Under the pieces are notes generated by a model, which was given only the letters and a program-made list of their open reading frames with translations, had not been told where the DNA came from and made no database searches. From Margaritifera margaritifera (taxonomy: Eukaryota > Mollusca > Bivalvia > Unionida > Margaritiferidae): a DNA stretch of 64,000 nt. Position 1 is the first letter of the stretch; the number at the start of each line of letters is the position of its first letter. The translations under genes were made by a program, and so were the position numbers. Below are positions 29,201 through 41,200 of the stretch, piece by piece. The DNA lies in NCBI GenBank assembly GCA_029931535.1, contig JAQPZY010001521.1:2871501-2935500 (forward strand), written 5' to 3'.

Positions 29201-32200
29201 TCTAACTAACTTTGGAAACTTTTGACAAAAAAATAATAGAAAATGTTATTCTCCATGGCACTACGTCACCAGGTGAGTCATAACATAACAAGGGTGTCAA
29301 CATTTCTGTCAGCATATCGTTGATTTTACAGCCACTAATTTTTGACATTTGACCAGTCTGAAAGTGCATTACATAGATAGGTGTGTTAGAATGAAAGTTT
29401 CCATACTTGAACAATGTACAATTATTATCAAAAGTTGGAGACAGAAAAAATGACAGGTGGCCTATTTATATCACTTATAGTCATGCAAACAGTTCTTGAT
29501 GATAATAAAGACTAAAAAAAGTGATTTACCTAAATGTAAAATGTTTGCATTAAACATCATAGAACATGAGATACAAACACATTAAATACTTTTCTTTGCA
29601 GGAGATTTACCCACATTGGCCCCATTACCAGATCTTGCCACATTAGATGTATGTTCTTACCCAGACTTGTTCTTCCACATCTTTACATTTGATTGTAAAG
29701 CTGTGTTAGATAAACCAACATCTCTTGGAAGCAATATCTGCAGGTAATACTGAAAAAACTTAATTTCTGGTTAGATTTATATGTGCAAATCTAAAACTGG
29801 GATGATTTTGCAGTATTTACTTTCTTGTAACAGACTATACTTCCATTCCTGTGATACATTTATACAATTTTACTGTGATTGCATCTACAGTTTGCCTCCC
29901 CTTAGTGAATGATGAAACAGTATTTTAATAAAATACTGTCTTCTTTTGCAAATACTGAGATTTTTACTAAACAAAAGTGGTATACTGGAAGGTGAAGGAT
30001 GGGCCTGGAATTGATAGAGAGAGAAGTAGTTATATGGTTTGTTAGTGACCCAGTATGGAATGATATCGAGTCAGTAGGAAATTTACCGGGAGCAAGGCAT
30101 TGCATTCTGTGGAACCTATATTATTTGAAGAGGTAAATGTTAGACTTAAAAGAAGGAGAAAGAAATGCTAAATTACAAACTTTGTGCTGAGAGAAAAAAT
30201 TGCTTTTCTTTACTATAGCAACAGATATTCTTTATTTTAGTCTGAGGAGAGAAGCATACATTTCCATATTTATCAGTCACACGTTCAGCTTACATGATGG
30301 ATTGCAGCTGAAATAATTGTTTAAATAGTGTCTAAATTGTAGCTATGTACCCCATCTACGGCATTACAACTTTAAATTAATAAATGGTTAAAATACTGAT
30401 TTTGCTGATTTCAGGTACCACTGGAAGAAGTTTGAGTGTGTTTTAAACAGTTTGAATGCCCTGACCTTTGCCCTGGAAAGAAATAAGTGTTCATTTGATG
30501 ATGTTCGAACATTTATGTTCCCTAACTTGGCAAACGGGAGTGCCATGCTTCTGAGCCAGTTCCAGGACAAGTTGACGGAGTTGTCCTATCCACTGGATAC
30601 CAATGAATTTAATGAGTGCTATAGTAAGTATGATTTTCCCAATGAATTTAATGAGTGCTATAGTAAGTATGATGTCTTGCGTTTTTGTATTTATCTATGC
30701 TTTCATACAGGGGTATATTTGGGCACATGTGACCAGGAACATATTTGGTTATTGTCCAAGTACAGCGGGTAGCTTATTATGATGGAAAATTACATTGTTG
30801 TTTCCAAAATTTAAGTGAGTAATATCCTTGGTTTTAAAAAATGTTGCAACATTGCATACTCATGTGTGCTTGGAACAGCACAAAACAGATTGCTATAAAG
30901 AACTTTGGTAATTAGTAAAATAGATCAAATTTGTATACTTTTTATGATTGAAACAAAATAAAGGGTTTTATGGAAAAATACAAACATGGAATAGAATCAT
31001 AAAGTGAAATTCTTGGTTACTTTACCAAACTTGATTTTGCTTGTGGAGAATAACATGTTATGGTTATATATAAGTCAGAGTGGGTTTATTTGTACAGAGC
31101 ATCCAGTGCACTTCAGATTATAGCAACAGAAATACAATACAGTGTTTCAATTGCAATACATTACATATGCTTATTTAGCAGATATACTTCCAAAGTGAAG
31201 TGAACAGTTCATAAGGAACTAATAAATCTATTGGCGTGAAGCCAACACATGCAAGTCACTAAGTGGCACGCTCCCATGAGTGGACAACTTAAGCAGAATG
31301 GAGTCACTATAAGTACAGTGAAACCTCTCAAAACCGAAAACCCTTGGAACCCATTAAAAGTTTTGGTTTTGAGAGGTTTTCGGTTTACTAAGGTTTTCAC
31401 ATGTGAAAAAATGCCTTCTTTTAAGCGCTTATGTGACAAGAGAGGGAGAGTAAGATTATATATTATAATGCCTGAAACTGGAATGTTTTTGGTCTTAGTT
31501 TGGCTTAAACCATTGCCACACAAGATAATTCAGTTTGTCAAATTTGCAGGCATTGTTGACACAATGCTTGTTTGCATCACTGTTGTTTTCACATTCGTTC
31601 TTGTAGAATTCCATTTTTGTTTAGAATATCTGAAACAATAGATGTTCCTATGCCAAATGTTCCTCTAGTTTCTTCAGTGTAGGTTTTGGCATAGATTCAT
31701 ACTCATTGATCCGACTAATTTTATCCTGTAAGGATAGTTCAATCCTACGATGCTTAGCTGGTTGATCTGACATCTTGACTTAAATACATGTATGTAATAA
31801 TTTTTCTCCATTGAAAATCATTTGAGTGAATTTGGCTTTTAGAATACTGTTTTGTTGGTCTCCATCAATAAAGCAACAAAAGTGAGGCCACATTACTGAT
31901 TAAAAAAGCCCTGATATTTTATTAAAACAACACAAAAAAGTGTTCTATTGGTCATGTACACAGTCAAATGAATAGCATCAATCACAATTAGATAATAAGC
32001 AGATAAACATAATCTTAAATGGATTACATACAAGCATTTAGTTTTTAATGATTCACCTTAAAAGCTGGCTCTCTTTTATGGTGCAAAGACTTCAGATTAG
32101 TCTGTTGTCAGCCTTAATTGATGTCCATGCTTGTCAAGTATTGTTTTAACTTCATATGCTCTTGCAACATTTTCCGGGTCTTTGTCTCACAGATAAGTCT

Positions 32201-35200
32201 ACTACAGTACTTCTGTTCTAGTATGTGTCATGATTTTAGCAGCCAAAATACATTGCCAAGTTTGAAGTGAGTTTCGGTTTTATGGGAGTTTTTTTAGTGT
32301 AGAATTGAAATTTGGGATTGAAATTTGTTTCAGTGTTCAGAGTTGATAAGTTTCGGTTTACAGGGGAAAAAATGATGGTATTAAAGAAGGAAAATTTGGG
32401 ACTACAAAAAAAATTTGGTCTTGGGGGGATTCTGTTATACTATGGTTTCGGTTTTGAGGAGTTTCACGGTAGTAGTTTTTAGCTCTACTGGTCATAGACC
32501 AGACCAGAAGAACTTGTGGGATGGCCTGTTGTCTGTCTGTCATCCATCTTCCAACATCTGTCTATCCATTAGCACAAGTTTGTTATTGTTACTTCTCCTA
32601 AACTACTTGGATGATTACAATGAAACTTTACAAACACATTCATCCCAAGGTCTAGTTGACCTAAATAAAAATGGTCCCACTTAGACATCCCAGCAGCCAC
32701 AGCAGCCATCTTGAAAATTTTTTTATCACTACTCCTCATGAATCGATGGTCATATCAACTTGGGATTTTCACTAAAAGACTTCTTGTGATATCTAGATGA
32801 TCCTAAATGAAAGTGATGTTGATCTGATGTCAAATATGGTTACAGCTGCAGCCATCTTGAAAATCTTATTGCTACTCCTCCTGAATGGAAAGTCATATCA
32901 ACATGGGGTTTTCACCAGGATAGTTCTTATAATGTCTAGTTGGTCCGAAATAAAAATGGTTCTGCTGGGACATCCGATATGACCACCACAGCAGCCATCT
33001 TGAAAATCTTGTTATTGCTACTCCTTGTGAACAGATGGTCATATTAGTATGGGAGTTTCACTAAAATAGTTGGTCCTAAGTGAAAATGGTGCTGATCTGA
33101 TGTCCAATTTAGATGCTACAGCAGCCATCTTGAAAATCTTGTTATCGCTTCTCATCCTGAATGGAAAGTCATATTGACATGTGTTTTCACCAGAAGACTT
33201 CTTGTCATGGGTAATGGGTCCTAAATAAAAATAGTTCTGCTTGGACATCCAATATGGCGGCCACAGCGACCATCTATAAAATCTTGTTATCACTACTACA
33301 CCTGAATGGATGGTCATATCAACATGGGACTTACACTGAAGGATGTTTTATTAATGACTAGTTGGACCTAAATGAAGATGGTGCTGATCTGACGTCGAAT
33401 ATGATCATGATAGCAGCCATCTTGAAAATGTTGTTTTTGCTACTCCTCCTGGATGGAAAGTCATATTGATAGGGGGTTTTCACCAGGAGACTTCTTATGA
33501 TGTCTAGTTGGTCCTAAATGTAAATGGTTCTGCCTGGACATCCAGTGTGGGCACCACAGCAGCCATCTTGAAAATCTTGTTATTCCTAATCCACCTGAAT
33601 GGATGGTCATATCAACATGGAATTTTCACTAAAAGACATCTTATGATGTCTAGTTGATACTAAATGACAATGGTGCTGATTTGACATCCAATATGGCCAC
33701 CACAGGAACCATCTTGAAAATCTTGTTATTGTTACTCCTCCTAAAAGGAAAGTCATGTCAGTATGGGGTTTTCACTGGAAGACATTTTATGGTATCTATT
33801 TGGTTTTAAAATAAAAATTGTGCTGAGCTGATATCCAATATGGCCACCACAGTGGCCATCTTGAAAATCTTATTGCTACTCATTCTAGATGGAAAGTCAT
33901 ATCAACAACAGTTTTTCACCAGAAGACTTCTTATGATGTCTTGTTGGTACTAAATGAAAATGGTGCCAGGCTGACATTCAATGTGGCCACCATGGCAGCT
34001 ATCTTGAAAATCTTGTTATTGCTGCTAATCCTAAGTGGAAAGACATATTGAAGTGGGGTTTTAACTAGAAGACCAATTATGATATCTTTTCACCAGAATA
34101 CTAATTATGATATCTAATTGGTCTGAATGAAAATACAGTCCTACCCATTTATCTCGACATCCTTGAGCCTGAGGTAATATTGTCAACATAAGTGGATGTT
34201 AAGAGAAGTGTGGGTGGGGGCTGAAAAAAGCGAATTCTCTTTGATCCACATACAAGTGAAATTCGTCTGTAAGGGGTGACCTCTCATCAGTGTGTAGGAT
34301 TTACACTTTGATATAATAAACAATGGAAATTTTGATTAAATGAAGACAAAACCAGTGTGAAATTCACTTGTATACTGACAACTTACATTTTTTAAAATAA
34401 AATCCATAATGTATTAAGTACAGGTATATGAAATATCCATGAATTTGAGTATAGATCACATGTTAGAAAATTCATGTATCGGTCACATCCTGTTAAAAAA
34501 CATATGCATACAAAAATGTTAGTCCTTGTTTGATCTATATCCGATTGTCAACCAAAACATGTGACTAAACAATTAATTATTTATTGTTGTTTTGTAGCAT
34601 GTGGCTGTATAGTTGTTATTTACATGCTGCATGTACTTAAATTGGCCTAAATTTTGGTCTGACTGAGGCAACAATTGTAATCATCGTACTGAGGCTACCA
34701 AGGGGATGAGGCTATTCATAGGGAAATGAAAACCTGTCAACAAGTTATGAATTCTCTTGAAATAGCAGTCAAAATGTTAATGACAAAATGATTGCAAAAC
34801 ATTTAATGACATTTGTTAATAAAAAGTCTCAATTAAGCACAGGTAGAACTTGTAAAACACTCACAAATTCCAGAATACGCATACAGAATAATTATATACA
34901 GTCAAACCCATCCTAATGGTTGCCTTTACTCAGCAATCACCTGTTCACAATGGCCATTCTAATATCCCCATGGCAAATTTCCTATATAAATTTCCTGTAT
35001 GTAATGGTCACCTGCCTTCCATGGTCAGCAGCCAGGTGTTTCCTTACCAAATAGTGGTTTCTCCCTGCCTTAAGTGATCATTGGTGCATATCTACAGTGA
35101 CCGCTCTGTCTATCAAACTAAATTTTTGTTTCATGAGGAAGGCATTGTTTAGATAAAGGAATATTGTGTGAATCAATCTGCAAACATTTCTTATCTCATT

Positions 35201-38200
35201 TGTACTCCATACTCCAGTCACATTGACAGTGTAGCTCTAAGATGTCTATACATCAAATTCGAAAGTTAGGCCGTTTTTATCATTAGGGTAGAGGGTCAAA
35301 GCATTTTGTTTGCTGGATGGTGGGTAAAGTAGTCATGTTATCGCAGCAGAAATGGAAGTTGCCTTTTGTGCTGGTATGATAGGTATTATTCAATATCTTC
35401 ATCTATTTGCCTGTTCATTAAAACTATCTCTTAAGAAAAAAGTTTGTTTTTGAGAAGAGATATGAGTTACATCCTTTTTCATTAGGGTCAGGGGTCATTC
35501 AGACTTGTGTGTAAAGGCAGGATAAATTTCAGTTCATGGGTCACAAAAATAGCCAGCCATATATGGCTTCTTTTGATTTCCTATTGGTCACATACTTCTC
35601 TCGTAAGCCGACTGTCTTTTGATCTATGGGAGTTGAGCAACTGGCTAATCCAGGTATTATTTTTAAAGCGTCAACAGCTGTTTCCAAGGCTAACTTTTAA
35701 GCCTATTTTAAGTCGGTGATGATTTAATTTAAAGGATGGATTAAAGTGAGAAGGATACAGTAATCTTGTGTGGAACGTAACTTTGGGAGAGAACAACATT
35801 TATGCGTATTTTATGATTTTGTTGAATAGTGCACAAAAAACAATCTTGATAACATAATAACTTAATAATAATAATAATAATGATAATGATATTCAGTGCA
35901 TGGTATTTGTCCAAAAACCAATTTTTAAATGTGAATCTGTGTACAGAGGTGACCTGTGTACAAAGGCCAGTTTTGCCTTTTCCCTTGGGTGGCCGCTAAT
36001 GACATTTTTGACTGTATGATTAAGTTTTTTAGCAAATTCTTTCACTTTTTCGATAATCATATGACAATCTATGGATAAGGTAGAATTTGCAATGCACGGA
36101 TTTCATTGAACCATTTTCCTGTGGCCTCCTCAACATCTTCAAATTTAGTCTTTTGCTTCTTCCTTTGGGGAGCGCAGTTACCTTCAGTGTAGTCTTTCTT
36201 TATAGACTCTGCAGCTTCCATCCATCCTGACAGAGTGTTATGTTTAAGTGAAAATTTGTCACAAAAATCTTTGCAGGATGCCCCACCTTGAACTTCATTA
36301 ATGACCAGATATTTAGTTTTAAGAGACTGTAAATTTATTTTGTGGTTTACACTGCCATTGGTAGTCATTGTAAGGTGAAATAATTAAAAGTTATTATTCT
36401 TCCTGCAGAAAAAAAAACTTTCACTGCTCAATAAATGTGTTTCAATCACTGTTCACTTCGGAAAATGTAACAATCAATCAGATTCCATTGCTTTTATTCA
36501 AGTTTGGTGATGACTTCCTTTGATGAAGGGTGCATTATTTTTATTGAAGATTGTAGCCAGCTTGCTTTGATGAAGGGTGCATGTGTTATTGAAGTCACTG
36601 CAAATGGCCAACTTTGGAGGACCATACAAATGCCTGTTTGTTAATGCAACTACATCAAATAATTGTAGAAGAAGAATGGGTCAGAACTGGCAGCTTGTTG
36701 AAGTAAATGATTAGAAAACAAAGGATTTTTTGAAGTTGGGACTTTGGGCTTTTGTTGACATATACATTTATTTTTTATCTGAAGGTTGACATAAGCATGC
36801 CTAATTTGGTAGTAGCAATAGACCATGGGGTCGAGGACTTTGCTTTTTTGTCGACATAGGTGGTTTGTCGACATAAGTAATGTCAATATAAGTGGGTAGG
36901 AGTGTAGTGCTGGTCTGACCTCAAATATAGCTGCCACAATGAACATATTCAAAATCTTGTCTCTAATTTTCCTGAGTGGATCGTCACATCGACATGTGGT
37001 TTTCACCAAAAATGGTGTCTAGTTTGTCCTAAATGAAAGTGGTGCTGATCTAATATCCAGTATGGCTGCCACAGTGGCTAATTTCAAAATTTTATCACAC
37101 AAGAGATGATTTCAACACTCAGCAGTTGAAAAGAAGAAATCAGACAGTAGAGCATCAGTCCCTTTGAGAGACTCTTGTTTATATTTGGGCAAGAGTTCTG
37201 TCTTAAAAATAAACATTATGATTTAATGGAATAAAAAAAGATTGTTGAACAGTTGATGAAAGAGATGAACTGGATTGCCACCATTTTTCAGATATGTATG
37301 AAAACCTGGTCAGCCAGAAACAAGAGTGTGACATTTTTTTGTCCAGACGTTCAGATAAAATAAAGGAACAGTGTAGCAGTGTGATGAACTACAGTCTGGA
37401 AAAGGCTCTCAAATTCCCACGAGAGATCAAATGTTGGTTAGTATACCATGATTTCCTTTTTTGTTTTGCTTTTTGTCTTAATCAGTGTGTGATTTGCCTC
37501 ACTTTAGTCATTAAAAATCATGTATCATAAGTTCTTTGTGGTCCACCTGGTACTGAGTACACTAAACCTCGCTGTAATTAACCTTGTTTGATTACCCACA
37601 TTGGACCCCAAAAACATTTCTACATAAAAAAATGTTTCTTTATAACAAATGCCTGGTATGGACAATTCATGTGACAATTTCAAATTATTTGTTTTAATGA
37701 GAGACTATTGTACATTACCAAGTTCTATGTGTCTTTCATGGCACAGAGCTCTTGGGCATAAAACATAATTATTGTCAGATCCTGTAGTGTTATTTCATGA
37801 AAATCTCGAAGTGCCTAATTTAAAGCTTTTGTTTTCTCTGTCGAATATATTACCGGATCACATTAACATTAGAAACAAACTCTGCTACCTCCCAAATCCA
37901 GCCCTCCCAAAACCGACAAACAAAATTGTATTTTGTCTCGATCTCAGGTAGATGAAGGGAAGTAATTCTTACAAATTACGTTCTCTTGCTTCTTTTAGGT
38001 GGTCACCCATATACCAGATGTTTACCAGTTTAACCTTTTGCTTGGGGCTGCAACCACAGTTCAGTGTGCCTCCTAAATCCATTACTCGTTATTCAGAGTT
38101 TCAAGCCACCCATCTACAGACACAGTAGACATTGTGGTTAATTTATTCTTTTGTGTTTTAGGTACTTTTCCTTTGTGAATTTTGCCTAATTTGTGTATAC

Positions 38201-41200
38201 ATATTGCATTTTAGTCTTTCCAGTCTTTTCAGCAGCCATAGTTTTTCCTACTTTTCCTATTTTTTGTGAGGCTACTTATTTCTCCCTGCTTTTTCCAAAA
38301 TGGCCTCGCTATCCTATACTTTTTTCAATTTTATGTTGAAAATCGATTATACACTGCATGAATGGCCATAGTGGAGCAAATAAAGATATGGTCTCTGTGA
38401 TGTGGAGCTGGGTCTTTAAGAAGATAGAAGCAACCTGGACAAAAGAAACATTATGTGAGTAAGAGCATGCTTTTGTTCATGTTTATGAAGGTAAGTCAAG
38501 TAAAGGTTCAAATTTTTCAGTAATTTACTTAAATTTCATATTCTTTTCTTTATAAAATACCCCTATTTTCCCCAACTTTTTCCATACTTTTTAAAGAAAA
38601 GTAGCTCTACTTTTTCACACAGGGTTGCTGTATTTCTCACTCTATATAAGTTTAGAGGAATGTCTTCAGAATGCAAGAAGTCCAAGTACCATGAGATGTG
38701 CCTGGCATGCACTAAGTGTTCATCTTCCAATCCATGCAGTGGCATCAGCATGTGGGAGTGTTGTCTAATGATTTGCATAAACAACTCTAGGGCCAGGAGA
38801 AGAGGTCACAGTCCAAGTCTATAGACATGGATGTTTTGAGTTTTCATTCTCCTTCTGAATTGGTGGTAAGCATCGTGGAGAACCCCATGATGGAACCTCC
38901 ATTCTCATAAAGATTTCCAGAACACTTCTAATGGTGACTGTCACATTGAATGCCACAGATGCTGTTATAATGGACTCCAGAAACACCATATTAGAATTGC
39001 AAGTGCTTTGCATTATACAGCAAGCCACATGTGAGAAATGTGAAATGTTAGCTTCTGGGGATTTTGTTGCCAGATTATCATCACAACTATCCACAGAAGA
39101 ATTGGAGAACATGGGGGAAGATTTCCGTTCCTTTTGGCAGCCCACTGGACATAACATTCACACCTGTCAGTGCATGGACTTAGTGCTATTAAGACCCGCT
39201 GCATGGGGTTACAGCATGACTTCACTGGCCATTGCAACTTGCAAGACCTGTTCCAATCATGGGAATCTTAGTGATAGATCTGTACATCTCGCAGGGCATA
39301 TGGCAACACACACATATTATGACCAGGATTTTAGTGATAGATCCACCTGTTCAGTCATGCCCTTGGCACAGCTGGTACTGGCGCCAACCAGACCGCCTTT
39401 CACAAGGCTGGCAACCGTGCCAACCATACTCCTGGTGAACCAGCCATCTGTATCGGTATGACACATTCATCTGGCAGAGCCAGCTTACTGTATGTTCACG
39501 GCTTACCCGCAGGGAAGTTACCTAGACTTACACAGAAATGACAGCATTGTGTCATCTATGCCACTCGGGATGGTTTATCCGGATATGGAGGCAGAACCAG
39601 AACAGGACACTACACACATTGAGTGTGAAGATACTCCTGAACAACAGCTTTACTCAGATCCAACCATGGAGCAGACTGAGTTCAGCTTGAAGGCTGCCGC
39701 CGAAGAGATATACCGGCTGTTGTTGGTTTCAGACTGCCCTCCACTCCCTACTGCCACGCATGACTATAAGGTCAAGACTTCGGTAGATATCAGTGATGAG
39801 GAAGAGACTTCATCCTTCCAGCTACTTCCCCAGTCAGCAAAGATCTGGGAGAATAATGACCATCTGTCTGGATGAGTCTGTGATCCGAGGAAGGCTAAGG
39901 CTTTATTTTCTGAAAGCCAAGTACCTGCGATGTTCTCATCATGCTGGTACAAAACATACTCCAACGCCTTCCATACTGAATACCCAGCTCTGAATAAGAA
40001 TTTAGCAGCTGTCCACATTTAATAAAGTGGACAAGAATGTGTTTCATGCCATATCAAAGCTGGTTCGAAATGTTGTTGCCACGTCTTTGATGTTAGACTT
40101 GGCCACATTGGCGATTTTCTGCCTTGCGGAAAAATAGTGGAAATGAGCATGCCTGGGAGGCAATGGCCCAAATTGCTTGGGTCATTAACAGGGAAGCTCA
40201 CCATTCCATGGCAAATGCGCTGACTGCCTCTGTGAATCTCAATTTGATATGACATGACACAGGTTTGCATTCCACGTCGCTCCAGCCACATCACACCCAG
40301 GCATTACGGATGATGCCATTTGGCTCGCCATTACTCTTTGGGGGCAAAATTGAAGAAGTTTGGAGGCAAGCAGCTCAGGACTTGCCCCTCCAACTCGCCA
40401 TCCACCCAGCACAGTCTTTTAAGACCAGTCTGTCCCTACCACAGCGGATCGACGATAGGCCAGCAAAGGAAAATGGATCTATTACGTCCAACCAGTTTAG
40501 GAGGCAACCTTGCGGGGGGAGGGCAAGAAACCAAGTTTCTCTTCCTCCAAGCCTCCTAACTTTCTATGCTGACCTACTAACCCCACTGCCCACAGAGAGT
40601 CTACAGGTGGGCACCAGACTCATGCACTTCCAATCTCGTTGGATCAACCTATTTCCTCAAAAGGAATGGGTGATCCATATCATTTTAGAGCAGCTTCAGC
40701 TTTCATTTATCCAACCTCTTCTCTTTCTTCCTCTCCCCTTCTAATGGACATACCGACAGATCAGGAGAAAGACGATATTCTACAACAGGAGATACGGTCG
40801 CTCCTCGACAAAGGGGCAGTGGAGACTGAGAAAAACACAATCTCCGGGGTTTTATTCAAGGCTTTTCCTTATACAAAAGGCCAAAAACATGTTGAGGCCA
40901 ATCATCAACCTGAATTGCCTCAATACATTCTTCTGCTGAAGTTCCAGATGGAGACAGCGAGATCAATATGACTCTCCATCAGAAGTGACAAGTATGCCAT
41001 CAGTCTCGATCTGACCGATTAATATTTTTACTTCCCTTTCCACTCGGCATTGCGGAAATTTCTTCATTTTGCTTACTACGACAAGGTCTACTATTTTCAA
41101 GTTCTGCCATTAGGTCTAAACATCAACCCCTGGGTCTTTAACAAAATCATGGATTGCATCATCACCCTGTTCCAGTTGACTTCATCTACAGCAACGGTTG

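Larger units (their letters stand above)
34136..36904 (-). mobile_element. Tigger/pogo-like DNA transposon, 2.77 kb, itself interrupted
   Basis: Termini CAGTCCTACCCATTTATCTC and AGTGGGTAGGAGTG are inverted repeats, with TA on both sides. The flanks rejoin into a normal Helentron-like unit (GAAAA-TA-GTGCTGGTCTGAC), which fixes the insertion site. It carries a transposase N-terminus on the - strand (36069-36368) and a nested element at 34899-36014. Confidence 0.8.
32474..37188 (+). mobile_element. Helentron-like element, copy 2, interrupted by a Tigger
   Basis: It begins TTTTTAGCTCTACTGGTCAT directly after the Tigger-like copy. It continues with about ten ~145-bp units to 34133, is broken by the insertion at 34136-36904, and resumes at 36905. 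It ends with CAGTAGAGCATCAGTCCCTT, GAGAGACT, CTTGTTT near 37183. 5' GCTCTACTGG is the reverse complement of the 3' CCAGTAGAGC of copy 1, i.e. subterminal inverted repeats. Confidence 0.75.

Noticed and set aside
37550..37640. Possible pogo-type terminus (CACTAAACCTCGCTGTAATT)
   Set aside because: No partner terminus was found, so an element cannot be delimited.
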